Assembly: GCF_014697355.1 (NCBI RefSeq) | Contig: NZ_JACJRQ010000066.1 | Coordinates: forward strand, 1 to 35,188 | Direction: 5' to 3' | Source: Nostoc calcicola FACHB-3891 | GTDB lineage: Bacteria; Cyanobacteriota; Cyanobacteriia; Cyanobacteriales; Nostocaceae | Length of the DNA stretch: 35,188 nucleotides | Shown here: positions 28,216 to 35,188 of the stretch, one piece after another | How the letters are laid out: every line of letters begins with the position of its first letter | Position numbering within the stretch: the first letter of the stretch is position 1 | Program-made: the position numbers and the translations under genes | Notes under the pieces: model-generated | What the model was told of the DNA's origin: nothing | The model's input: only the letters and a program-made list of their open reading frames with translations | Databases searched by the model: none

Positions 28216-29049
28216 CTACTCCAACCCTAGTTCTAGCTGCACAGATTCTTCCTGTTGTGGTTGTGTTTTTTTGGTGCGTCGTGCGCTGGTTTTAGTGGTG
28301 GATTTTTTAGCTGTTTTGGTTTGGAGTTTGGCGCGTTCTGCGCGGATGCGTTCTAGCAGGACGGATGCAGGTTCGTCGTTGGGGTCTTGGGGTACAAGTT
28401 CGCCACGAAAGGCGGCGGCGAGAACAGATTGACGGAACTGGTCTAGCAGTTGAGGAATATCCTCAAGCGCCTCCTTCACTCGCTGACTCCTAGCCTTCAG
28501 CGCCTCTATTTTGGCAACTATCCGGCGTTGTTCATTGAGGGGTGGGAGGGGGAGTTTTAATTCTCTGATGTGAGCAAGATTTACTCTTGGTCTTGTCGTT
28601 CCCTTAGTTTTTAACTGTAACTGAGTAACGACTAAATGAGAATTGATTAAATAAACTAAGAAATTTTTAGATATGTATTTTTCTTCAACTCTGACTCTCA
28701 CTAAATCTGCAACTATTATTCCTTCTCTTAAAAAATCAGGAATTAGACAAGCTTTTCCTAAAGGCTCACCTAACTTAGTAATAACAATATCGCCTTGTAT
28801 GAAATTATGCCTTTGTAAATCGTTCGCCTTTTTAGGACTAATAAATTTAATATTATTATTAATAAATATATTTCTATCAATATTTTGTAACCGAATAATA
28901 GGTACACCTTCATTTAAATATTCAGATGCTTTTAAGTTTGAGCCGAAAGGGCCATCTACTATATCTTTTCTAGGTTCCAATGATAATTCTTCTAACTGAG
29001 TTAATGCCCACCCTATAGGCAGATTCACAAGCATTACTAAATCTTCCAT
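28216..29049 (-). CDS. hsdS: Type I restriction specificity subunit HsdS, half-size
   Basis: 277 residues from ATG 29049, which overlaps the stop of the upstream PIN gene (TGATG); a longer frame reaches 29067, but this overlap favours the shorter start. It has one target recognition domain (about 6-170; LPIGWALTQLEEL to TTRPRVNLAHIRELKLPLPP) and one helical conserved region (LNEQRRIVAKIEALKARSQR). The tail is typical (LLDQFRQSVLAAAFRGELVP), and a basic Lys/Thr-rich extension ends the protein. Usual HsdS proteins have two recognition domains and 400 or more residues. A half-size HsdS can work as a homodimer and then recognises a symmetric site. Alternatively the first half was lost when the toxin-antitoxin genes entered. 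Confidence 0.88.
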   Translation of the reverse strand: MEDLVMLVNLPIGWALTQLEELSLEPRKDIVDGPFGSNLKASEYLNEGVPIIRLQNIDRNIFINNNIKFISPKKANDLQRHNFIQGDIVITKLGEPLGKACLIPDFLREGIIVADLVRVRVEEKYISKNFLVYLINSHLVVTQLQLKTKGTTRPRVNLAHIRELKLPLPPLNEQRRIVAKIEALKARSQRVKEALEDIPQLLDQFRQSVLAAAFRGELVPQDPNDEPASVLLERIRAERAKLQTKTAKKSTTKTSARRTKKTQPQQEESVQLELGLE

Positions 29050-29456
29050 CAACCTTCTTCCTCCCAATCTTCAATCTGCAACCCATTAACTCGCCCAAAT
29101 TCCCGCGTATTATGCGTCACCAATATTAAATTATTCGCCATTGCAATAGCCGCAATCTGCACATCATAAGGGCCAATCGGCGTACCACTAGCAGCCAACT
29201 CTGCTCGAAGTCTCCCCGCTATTATTGCGGCGGCTGAATCTAAATGTATAATATTAAACTGATTAAAAAAACGTTGCAATATTGCTAAATTTCTCTCCAG
29301 TTGAACGCTCCGGTAAGCACCATAATAAAGCTCTAATTGGGTGATTGTAGAAATTACAATATCGTCTGGTTGTAGGGATGCCAGCCGATTTGTTACCGCA
29401 AGACTGCTGTTATTGATTAAGCGGATACAAACATTTGAATCGAGCAGATAAGTCAA
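29049..29456 (-). CDS. vapC: PIN-domain toxin (VapC family)
   Basis: 135 residues, an RNase-type PIN domain. Acidic residues are D6 (YLLDSN), E42 (TQLELYYGA) and D98 (GPYDVQIAAIA), with VTHNTREF near 113-120. The start overlaps the upstream antitoxin gene by 4 bp, and its stop overlaps the hsdS start. It lies inside the hsd operon on the same strand, where it may stabilise the restriction locus. Targets are unknown; family members cut tRNA or rRNA. Confidence 0.88.
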   Translation of the reverse strand: MTYLLDSNVCIRLINNSSLAVTNRLASLQPDDIVISTITQLELYYGAYRSVQLERNLAILQRFFNQFNIIHLDSAAAIIAGRLRAELAASGTPIGPYDVQIAAIAMANNLILVTHNTREFGRVNGLQIEDWEEEG

Positions 29457-29707
29457 AATAACTGCTCCCTAATTTCATAATCTCCCTGTTCTGGTCGTTC
29501 TAGTGGTTCTCCTACCCACCCACCAATTACCTCTTCAAAAAACCCAGGCATCCAGCCCCGTTGTTCTGGTGTTTTTAGCTGTGTAGGTGTTTCTAGTGGT
29601 TGATAAATTACCATGATTTCTACTTCTTTATCTGTTATCCCTAATGGGATATCTAAATGTAAAACTCCATCTGCACCAACACGCTTTTTTAATTTAATAC
29701 TGTGCAT
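29453..29707 (-). CDS. Antitoxin partner of the PIN toxin
   Basis: 84 residues. A short beta-rich N-terminus (IKLKKRVGADGVLHLDIP) looks like the AbrB/VapB-type DNA-binding strand region. The C-terminus has aromatic and acidic residues (GWMPGFFEEVIGGWVGEPLE) that can wrap the toxin. The 4-bp overlap with vapC indicates a single translational unit. It is probably an autorepressor, as most such antitoxins are. The exact family is uncertain. Confidence 0.75.
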   Translation of the reverse strand: MHSIKLKKRVGADGVLHLDIPLGITDKEVEIMVIYQPLETPTQLKTPEQRGWMPGFFEEVIGGWVGEPLERPEQGDYEIREQLF

Positions 29708-29754
29708 AGCTGATTATCCTTTAGAGATTACTCTAGAATATCGACCAGAAAAAA

Positions 29755-30159
29755 TTAATCAAAAATAGAAATAACTTTAATACTAGATACTCTAAACATG
29801 GGCTTTGTTTTTTTCTCAGTCGTCACAAATTCCTCTGCACCAACTGACAACGCAGCCGCAATATGTAGCGCGTCCATAGCCGCTAAACCATACTGACAAG
29901 CAATGTTATAAGCATCTTGTATTACTTTTTCTATATCGTTAGCCCAGTAAGTGACCGCACTAAAGAATAATTCGTAAAATTCAGCTTCTGCTGTTTTTCG
30001 GTTGTAAATTGCTTTAGGTATTACCTCCATTTTGATAAATTCACTCGAAGCAAATTCGCGGCTTGAATCTGCTAAAATTTCCAAAGCTTTCTCTGAATCT
30101 TCTCCCACACCACGCGCCGCAGTTACTAGCACTCCAGAATCAATAAAAGTTATCTTCAT
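29755..30159 (-). CDS. Second PIN-domain protein (toxin)
   Basis: 134 residues. The PIN acidic positions are D7 (FIDSGVL), E45 (KMEVIPKA) and D96 (AMDALHIAAAL). In the last motif FVTTEKKTK, Glu (115) stands where Asp is often found. It overlaps the upstream antitoxin gene by 4 bp and lies 47 nt before the second antitoxin. The pair is a separate toxin-antitoxin module in tandem with the 29049-29707 module, both inside the hsd operon. Confidence 0.82.
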   Translation of the reverse strand: MKITFIDSGVLVTAARGVGEDSEKALEILADSSREFASSEFIKMEVIPKAIYNRKTAEAEFYELFFSAVTYWANDIEKVIQDAYNIACQYGLAAMDALHIAAALSVGAEEFVTTEKKTKPMFRVSSIKVISIFD

Positions 30160-30398
30160 GCGTCAGTTTCCTGGAATCCCCCGCGACGACTAGCAATGTC
30201 TTTTTCTATTTCATCTCGACTTAATAAAGGTTCACCATCAGCAACAATCTTAGAGCGAATTTGCCGCAAACGTTCTCCCAAAGGGGTTTTATTTACAGAG
30301 TTTTTCAAGCGAAGAAATTCAACAAAATCTAAAACTTCCTCCTGTTTGTCTTGTGGAAGCGAACGCCACTTGGTTAATAACTCTTGTTCTGGACTCAT
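30156..30398 (-). CDS. DUF2281-like antitoxin
   Basis: 80 residues. The N-terminal helices read ELLTKWRSLPQDKQEEVLDF and VEFLRLKN, the hallmark of DUF2281-type antitoxins that accompany PIN toxins. A basic/acidic C-terminal tail follows (GERLRQIRSKIVADGEPLLS, RDEIEKDIASRRGGF). The stop overlaps the toxin start by 4 bp. The gene begins 47 nt after hsdM, so read-through from the restriction operon is likely. Confidence 0.82.
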   Translation of the reverse strand: MSPEQELLTKWRSLPQDKQEEVLDFVEFLRLKNSVNKTPLGERLRQIRSKIVADGEPLLSRDEIEKDIASRRGGFQETDA

Positions 30399-30445
30399 TA
30401 TTATTCACCCACTACTATTACAATTTCTATTGTGATTGGGTATTT

Positions 30446-31948
30446 TTATTCTAGAAGTGAAACTTCATCCGCTTCCGCTTCACCTGACAGCAGCGCCGTC
30501 AAAGCCTCCATCTCCGCCATCGCTGTTTGTAACTTCGTCATAATAGCGGCCGCAATGAGATCCGGTTCGGGTAAATTATCCCCCGACTGCAAACTTTCAT
30601 CCCGCAGCCAAGTAATATCTAGATTTTCGCCGCGTTTAGCAATATCCTCCCGCGTCCATCTGCGCCAACGTCCCGACTCTCCTTGGTCAACACGAGGACT
30701 TCCTCCATTAGCATCATCCCCGTAAACTTCTTTAAAGGGACTAAAATGCTCTCTAGTTAAAGGAGTCCGCTTACCAAAAACAGGTATATTCGTCCGCATA
30801 TCGTAAAACCACACCTGCTTGGTATTACCCTTCTCTGTTGTTCCCCGTTGGAAAAACAGCACATTAGTTTTCACACCTTGGGCATAAAAAATCCCCGTAG
30901 GTAATCTCAAAATTGTATGCAGGTTACACTTATCCATTAAATCGGCGCGGATGTTACGCCCTTGCCCATCCTCAAACAGCACATTATCAGGTAACACTAC
31001 CGCCGCCCGTCCTCCGGGTAACAGTCCGCGATAGATATGCTGTAAAAAAGCTAATTGCTTGTTGGAAGTAGGAAATGTAAAATCATCCCGTGTTGGCAAC
31101 CCACCACCCTTTTTCGTCCCAAAGGGAGGATTAGTTAAAATAACGTTGGCTTTTGGTAACTGCTGCCCCTCACTAGAGAGAGTATCGCCCAAGTCCACAG
31201 CACCCTCAATGCCATGTAGCAGCATATTCATTAATAATAGTCGGTGGGCATCTTGCACCAACTCAATGCCGTAGAATGCTTGATAACGCTGGAAGGATTG
31301 TTCTGCTTCGCTTAAATCAAATAAATCATCAGTATGTTTTTTAATATAGCGATCGCTGGCAATTAAAAAGCCACCTGTCCCCGCTGCGGGATCTTGCACC
31401 AATTCCCCCGGTTGGGGTTTAATTAATTCCACCATGCAATCAATCAAAGGACGCGGCGTAAAATATTGCCCTGCCCCTGATTTTTTCTCACTGGCATTTT
31501 TCTCTAAAAGCCCTTCGTACAAATCGCCTAAACCTTCTTCCTTGGCAGAGTACCAGTCAAGTTCGTCAATGCTTTTAACTAGCTTATTGAGAATTTGCGG
31601 TTTTTTCAGGGCAGTTTGGGCATTAGCGAAAATGGCTTGCACCCGTGGCAAACTGTTAGAACCCAACTCTAACAACGTGGCGCGGTAAAAGTTCATCTGT
31701 TCGATGCCATCCTTAACCACCAAATTACCCCAGCGACAGCCTTCTGGGATTTGGCTTTCTGTTCCTGTTTCCTGCGCCATCTTCAGGAACAGTAGATATG
31801 TTAATTCAGTTACATAATCGAGATAAGTAATCCCGTCGTCCCGCAGGACGTGGCAGAGATTCCAGAGTTTTTGAACGATATCAGTAGTCGCGCTCAATGT
31901 TTTAAATAAATGCTCAGTATACAAATGCTGCTTTGTGATTATAAGCAA
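30446..31948 (-). CDS. hsdM: Type I restriction-modification methyltransferase subunit HsdM
   Basis: 500 residues as drawn. The family start is probably the TTG at 31897 (LSATTDIVQKLW), since residues 1-17 look non-homologous. It is an N6-adenine DNA methyltransferase. An N-terminal helical domain (about 18-150) precedes the catalytic domain with motif I DPAAGTGGF (about 186-194) and motif IV NPPF (273-276). Everything expected is present, so methylation can probably still occur if HsdS functions. It follows the TOPRIM gene after a 249-bp gap and leads into the two toxin-antitoxin pairs and hsdS on the same strand. Confidence 0.93.
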   Translation of the reverse strand: MLIITKQHLYTEHLFKTLSATTDIVQKLWNLCHVLRDDGITYLDYVTELTYLLFLKMAQETGTESQIPEGCRWGNLVVKDGIEQMNFYRATLLELGSNSLPRVQAIFANAQTALKKPQILNKLVKSIDELDWYSAKEEGLGDLYEGLLEKNASEKKSGAGQYFTPRPLIDCMVELIKPQPGELVQDPAAGTGGFLIASDRYIKKHTDDLFDLSEAEQSFQRYQAFYGIELVQDAHRLLLMNMLLHGIEGAVDLGDTLSSEGQQLPKANVILTNPPFGTKKGGGLPTRDDFTFPTSNKQLAFLQHIYRGLLPGGRAAVVLPDNVLFEDGQGRNIRADLMDKCNLHTILRLPTGIFYAQGVKTNVLFFQRGTTEKGNTKQVWFYDMRTNIPVFGKRTPLTREHFSPFKEVYGDDANGGSPRVDQGESGRWRRWTREDIAKRGENLDITWLRDESLQSGDNLPEPDLIAAAIMTKLQTAMAEMEALTALLSGEAEADEVSLLE

Positions 31949-32197
31949 TTATTGCTGTAATTACGACTTATCACTTTTAAAGATTTTTAGTATTTGAAAT
32001 TTTATAGTTATTGACGCGCCTTTAATTTACTAAATTTATAAGTCTACCAACTTGCCAAGCCCAAGCAAAGTACATTATTTACTTAGTGGAATGACAAAAA
32101 ATTATTTAATAATAGTAGACAATTCAACTTTATTGAGTCACCTGAATAATTTTTTTAGATGGAAATCAGTAATTACATAATAAATATGTGTAATATC

Positions 32198-32755
32198 TTA
32201 CATTTTAATTTCATTAAGAAAATCATTCAAAGAAGAACTATTATTACGAGCGATTTCAAGCCTTATGGTATTAAATAGCTGTGAACCATGCTTTACTTCA
32301 TTATAAGAATGATTATTTTCAATAAGTTTTTTTAGTTCATCTTTGCCATGAGTGCCTTCATAATTTTTTTGTTTTAGATTTTTTTTAATAAAATTACGTT
32401 TTTTTGAAATTTCTTCAACATCTGCTAGATACCAATTTTCAATCATTTGATTTGGGGAACAAGCAATAACTTCAATTCCGAAATCTTCTTTCGATAATTT
32501 TTCATTAATCAACTTTTTAAATTCCTCATAAGGTATATCTCTAGATTCAAAGTCTAGTAATATTATAACTCGGCTACATTTGAAGACTTTAAGCATTTCA
32601 ATTTGTTTTCTGGAGGCTGAAACAATCTTTTCAATTTGTGCTGTGTGGCCACGAGGCCCATCTGTCTTTGCTATTTTGTATAAATCTTTAAATCTTTCTT
32701 TAAGAGAGGCATAATCTCCTGGCCCATCAACAATGATTCCTATTCTATCAGCCAT
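32198..32755 (-). CDS. TOPRIM-like protein (DUF4276-type), partner of the AAA ATPase
   Basis: 185 residues from ATG 32755, chosen because AAGGAG lies 9 nt upstream. The start overlaps the ATPase stop by 8 bp. The N-terminal strand and loop IIVDGPGDYAS (about 7-17) matches the TOPRIM glutamate loop but with Asp in the usual Glu place. VIILLDFESRD (63-73) supplies the D-x-x-x-R type acidic strand. NQMIENWYLAD (about 102-112) is typical of DUF4276-type proteins. A charged helical C-terminus follows. Paired AAA and TOPRIM genes occur in OLD-like anti-phage systems such as PARIS (AriA/AriB). Here the TOPRIM protein would be the nuclease or effector arm. The family name is by motif only. Confidence 0.75.
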   Translation of the reverse strand: MADRIGIIVDGPGDYASLKERFKDLYKIAKTDGPRGHTAQIEKIVSASRKQIEMLKVFKCSRVIILLDFESRDIPYEEFKKLINEKLSKEDFGIEVIACSPNQMIENWYLADVEEISKKRNFIKKNLKQKNYEGTHGKDELKKLIENNHSYNEVKHGSQLFNTIRLEIARNNSSSLNDFLNEIKM

Positions 32756-34160
32756 TCCCAGGAACTCCTTCAATCATCCCACTAACCCATAAATCTCCCA
32801 AACGAAAATTTGATGATTCTAGAAGTTCTTCAATTTCATCACGATTAGATAATGCTTTAACAGTTGTTCCCTTTTCAAAAGAAGAAGTAACTACTAGTAT
32901 CTCTTGTGGTTCGGCTGCATTAAGAACAGTTGCAGAATGAGAAGTCAAAAAATAAATTATTTCTTTTTCTTTTGCTTGCTCACGCATATTTGAAATAAGT
33001 TTTTGCTGCATCCACGGATGCAAAAAGTTTTCTGGTTCTTCTAAAAGATATATTGTCGAAATAGGCACATATATACTAACTAATATGCACAACCATTTAA
33101 TAGTGCCATCAGATACTTCTTCAGGTGAGAAGACTTGATTGCCTGATTTGAAGAGAACATATCTTTTTCCGTTTGTTTCATCTATTGTTGTAGTAACATT
33201 ATCTATAACGCTTACAGCAGCAGCTAGTTCCTTCTGGATGTTGTCTAATGCAGTTGATAAACCATCTCTGCGGCTAAGTAAGTAGTAAAGAGAGCTGGGT
33301 CTTCTAAAAAGAGAATTTATCCGTCTATAGCCAACAAATTCTACTTCCCCATGAGTTGTTAAAGATGCTCTTTCAATTTTGTTAAAATATTTTTTCTCAA
33401 GTGAATGAATCACATCTGCAACTCCCTCTCCATTAGGCTTCATGTATGCTGTAGGTAGTTGTTCAACTGAACTCCTTGCTATATCTGGAATTATGTTGTA
33501 TTCATCAATTCCTTTAAGGAGAACATAAACTTTTTCGATTTCTATATCTAATGAAGAGAAGTAAGAAAATAATGATTGTTCAGAATCTTTAGTAATAGCA
33601 TCTAAAAAGTTAGTGAGTTCATGATTAAATTTTTGCGATATTTTGTTTTTATCTTCTCCCTTAAAAACAACATCCCATATTTTAAAAAGATCCCTTCCAA
33701 AATCATTAGGAGGACAAAAAGAATAATTATATTTTTTAGCTAAACTTCTATTTCTATCAATCTCAACTTCTAAAATACTTCTCTTATTATTTTTTACAAA
33801 TATTTGAAATATCTCATTTGATACTATTGATAAATTATCAACACCCCCTTGAGATATCCTGATGTACCACCTAAAGGACATAGGAACTTTCTTGCGTCTA
33901 TAAGTTCTCAAACCATAATCATGTACTATTTCAAACTCTATAAATATTTCATCTCTATGGTAAACTCTTTTTTTTCCACCCCCTCTAGCTACAGCTTGAG
34001 CAGCACCATATACAATAATATCTCTCAAAAATTTTAAAGAGAACAGAGTACACGTCTTTCCTGAACCATTAGGCCCAATAAGTATATTCATTCCTCTTTT
34101 TAAATGAAGATATGTTTCCTTAATAGATTTGATATTTTTAATTCTTATTTTGAGTTCCAT
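32748..34160 (-). CDS. AAA (ABC/SMC-type) ATPase, OLD-like
   Basis: 470 residues. An N-terminal ABC-type half has Walker A GPNGSGKT (29-36). A long insertion of about 300 residues is poorly conserved. The signature-like VSDGTIKWL (349-357), Walker B YLLEEPENFLHP (371-382) and switch TSHS (406-409) follow, as in AAA_15/AAA_21 proteins of the OLD/RecF group. The C-terminus lies over the TOPRIM start. The gene is AT-rich relative to hsdM and hsdR, and HIP1 is absent, suggesting separate acquisition. It follows the hsdR C-terminal part after 149 bp and precedes hsdM, so it is embedded in the type I locus. It likely senses phage and controls the TOPRIM partner. Confidence 0.82.
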   Translation of the reverse strand: MELKIRIKNIKSIKETYLHLKRGMNILIGPNGSGKTCTLFSLKFLRDIIVYGAAQAVARGGGKKRVYHRDEIFIEFEIVHDYGLRTYRRKKVPMSFRWYIRISQGGVDNLSIVSNEIFQIFVKNNKRSILEVEIDRNRSLAKKYNYSFCPPNDFGRDLFKIWDVVFKGEDKNKISQKFNHELTNFLDAITKDSEQSLFSYFSSLDIEIEKVYVLLKGIDEYNIIPDIARSSVEQLPTAYMKPNGEGVADVIHSLEKKYFNKIERASLTTHGEVEFVGYRRINSLFRRPSSLYYLLSRRDGLSTALDNIQKELAAAVSVIDNVTTTIDETNGKRYVLFKSGNQVFSPEEVSDGTIKWLCILVSIYVPISTIYLLEEPENFLHPWMQQKLISNMREQAKEKEIIYFLTSHSATVLNAAEPQEILVVTSSFEKGTTVKALSNRDEIEELLESSNFRLGDLWVSGMIEGVPGNG

Positions 34161-34309
34161 ATAGCTTGTGTTTTATATAAAGTAACATTTATAGTAATAG
34201 GTAATTTTGGAATTTAGGCTGTAGATTACGATAAAATAAATATTCGAGAAAAATCAACTATGTCAGCAGGTAATCTAAGGATTATAAATTTATTTCTTAT
34301 ATTTGCTTA

Positions 34310-35002
34310 TTAGCTGACATCTTGCCATAATACTTCATTAATTTGCACAAAAATTTCTTCTAACTGCCCATTAAACGCTTTATTTAATCTGACAAACCCA
34401 CCTTGGGATTTAAACTCACCTTGGTCTAATGCTTCCCTATCCACAATAATTTCTACCTTCAATTGCTTACCAATACGCTCTAACCATTTGCGCTGGGGTG
34501 GTGTCCAGTTTTGAGAAGCCAGGATTTTCTTCATTGCCTTGTCCACCCTCTCCTCATAAGGAACCAAAGCATCCCCTAATGTGGCTTGACGGATAAATCC
34601 AATTATTGAGGCAGCAATATCAGCATTAGTCATTTCTCGCCATGCTACCTGCAATGTTTTTTCGGAATATCCAGCTTGGTCAAGCATTAATCGCAATTCT
34701 TTCAACTGCGCCCTCGTCAATTCACGGGGACGGGTAGTTACAACTATCAAAGCGGGAATCTTGTTAATGTTCTCGCGTAAATATGCACCAAAACTATTTA
34801 AATAATCTTCAGGTTTTTGGGCATTACCATAGCCCCTTTCTACCCGTCGCAATTCATCAGCATGGCGAGAAATTAGTATCGGTTGTCTACCACCATCTCT
34901 AGCATCTAACATTTGTGCGATCGCGGAGCGTTGCCTAAACCATTCTTGAATTTGTCGGGGGTCACTTTGACGTAGGTGATTTATCATCTCCGGTATCGGC
35001 AT
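34310..35002 (-). CDS. hsdR: HsdR C-terminal fragment (EcoEI_R_C-type), detached from its N-terminal part
   Basis: This is the C-terminal domain of the type I restriction subunit, which binds the methylase complex. ALIVVTTRPRELTRAQLKEL, MTNADIAASIIGFIRQATLG, VPYEERVDKAMKKILAS, WTPPQRKWLERIGKQL and VEIIVDREALDQGEFKSQGG are family hallmarks. HsdR-like sequence continues upstream of the ATG at 35002 in the same frame (LAKLQRQQRKLGDSNRDSIE) up to the CTAAAA duplication at 35071-35076. Joining that point to 117 in the N-terminal fragment (83-2680) restores one uninterrupted frame through VDQLLAKLQRQQ. The fragment has no native start, so it is likely non-functional or made from an internal ATG. 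Confidence 0.88.
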   Translation of the reverse strand: MPIPEMINHLRQSDPRQIQEWFRQRSAIAQMLDARDGGRQPILISRHADELRRVERGYGNAQKPEDYLNSFGAYLRENINKIPALIVVTTRPRELTRAQLKELRLMLDQAGYSEKTLQVAWREMTNADIAASIIGFIRQATLGDALVPYEERVDKAMKKILASQNWTPPQRKWLERIGKQLKVEIIVDREALDQGEFKSQGGFVRLNKAFNGQLEEIFVQINEVLWQDVS

Positions 35003-35070
35003 CCCGGCTGCGGCTTCAATACTATCTCGGTTGCTATCCCCTAACTTTCTTTGCTGGCGTTGCAGTTTGG

Positions 35071-35187
35071 CTAAAACTGTACGTTCGCTTATTTTTGAAG
35101 TGTGAGAGGAATTAATGCCTTACTGTTAAAGGAAACAATACGATTTTGGATCTGCTAAAACCATCACCGTGTAATACTTGGGAAAAG
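35071..35187. repeat. Right terminal inverted repeat with 6-bp duplication
   Basis: 35077-35187 is the reverse complement of 1-111 with one mismatch (35139). The duplication CTAAAA (35071-35076) equals 112-117. Together these define the insertion point in hsdR. Confidence 0.85.
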
Positions 35188-35188
35188 G

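Noticed and set aside
1..35188. tRNA or rRNA genes
   Set aside because: I saw no cloverleaf with a TTC-type arm or any rRNA-like stretch.

Overview
The window looks like an accessory plasmid of a filamentous (Nostocales-type) cyanobacterium, opened inside a gene. The octamer GCGATCGC (HIP1, typical of cyanobacteria) occurs about twenty times, the genes are moderately AT-rich, and the protein families (NACHT/STAND ATPases, pentapeptide repeats, ParA, PIN/antitoxin pairs, type I restriction) fit that group. The two window ends form a 111-bp inverted repeat with one mismatch. Each repeat abuts the same 6 bases (CTAAAA), and the two flanks carry the two halves of one hsdR gene. Deleting the repeats and one CTAAAA copy restores the hsdR frame. 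I therefore read the window as a circle broken at an insertion element in hsdR.

Layout. 1-2680: nuclease/helicase part of HsdR (minus). 2944-5916: AT-rich segment with a ribbon-helix-helix protein, an unknown protein and a large divergent tyrosine recombinase. 6184-7486: candidate replication module (winged-helix protein preceded by a 59-aa ribbon-helix-helix protein and a strong leader hairpin). 7609-8889: a nuclease-like protein. 9173-14814: a membrane NACHT ATPase and a pentapeptide membrane protein between two 207-bp direct repeats. 14958-18743: a pentapeptide/low-complexity membrane protein followed 9 nt later by a second NACHT ATPase, cut short by an IS4-family element (18719-20060). 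20460-20993: a small tyrosine recombinase. 21131-23671: a third NACHT ATPase (minus) with a long Ala-X repeat. 23873-26289: small unknowns, an aspartic-protease-like protein and an orphan P-loop protein. 26689-27920: parA with a small partner, and an AT-rich iterated site upstream. 28216-35076: the rest of the type I restriction locus (minus).

How the genes work together. The plasmid is an immunity island with a maintenance backbone. Across the circular join the restriction locus reads hsdR, AAA ATPase, TOPRIM protein, hsdM, antitoxin/PIN, antitoxin/PIN, hsdS, all on one strand. It is damaged: hsdR is interrupted and hsdS is half-size. The most unusual system is the pair at 14958-18743. The membrane protein and the NACHT ATPase share a tandem octapeptide (consensus Q-G-D-N-N-x-x-V), three copies near the end of the first and four at the start of the second. 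This resembles the amyloid-type signalling motifs that link bacterial NLR-like ATPases to adjacent effectors. A second novelty is an interrupted palindrome TTCCC-N5-GGGAA found eight times, always between genes, often inside mosaic repeats that border the NACHT cassettes.
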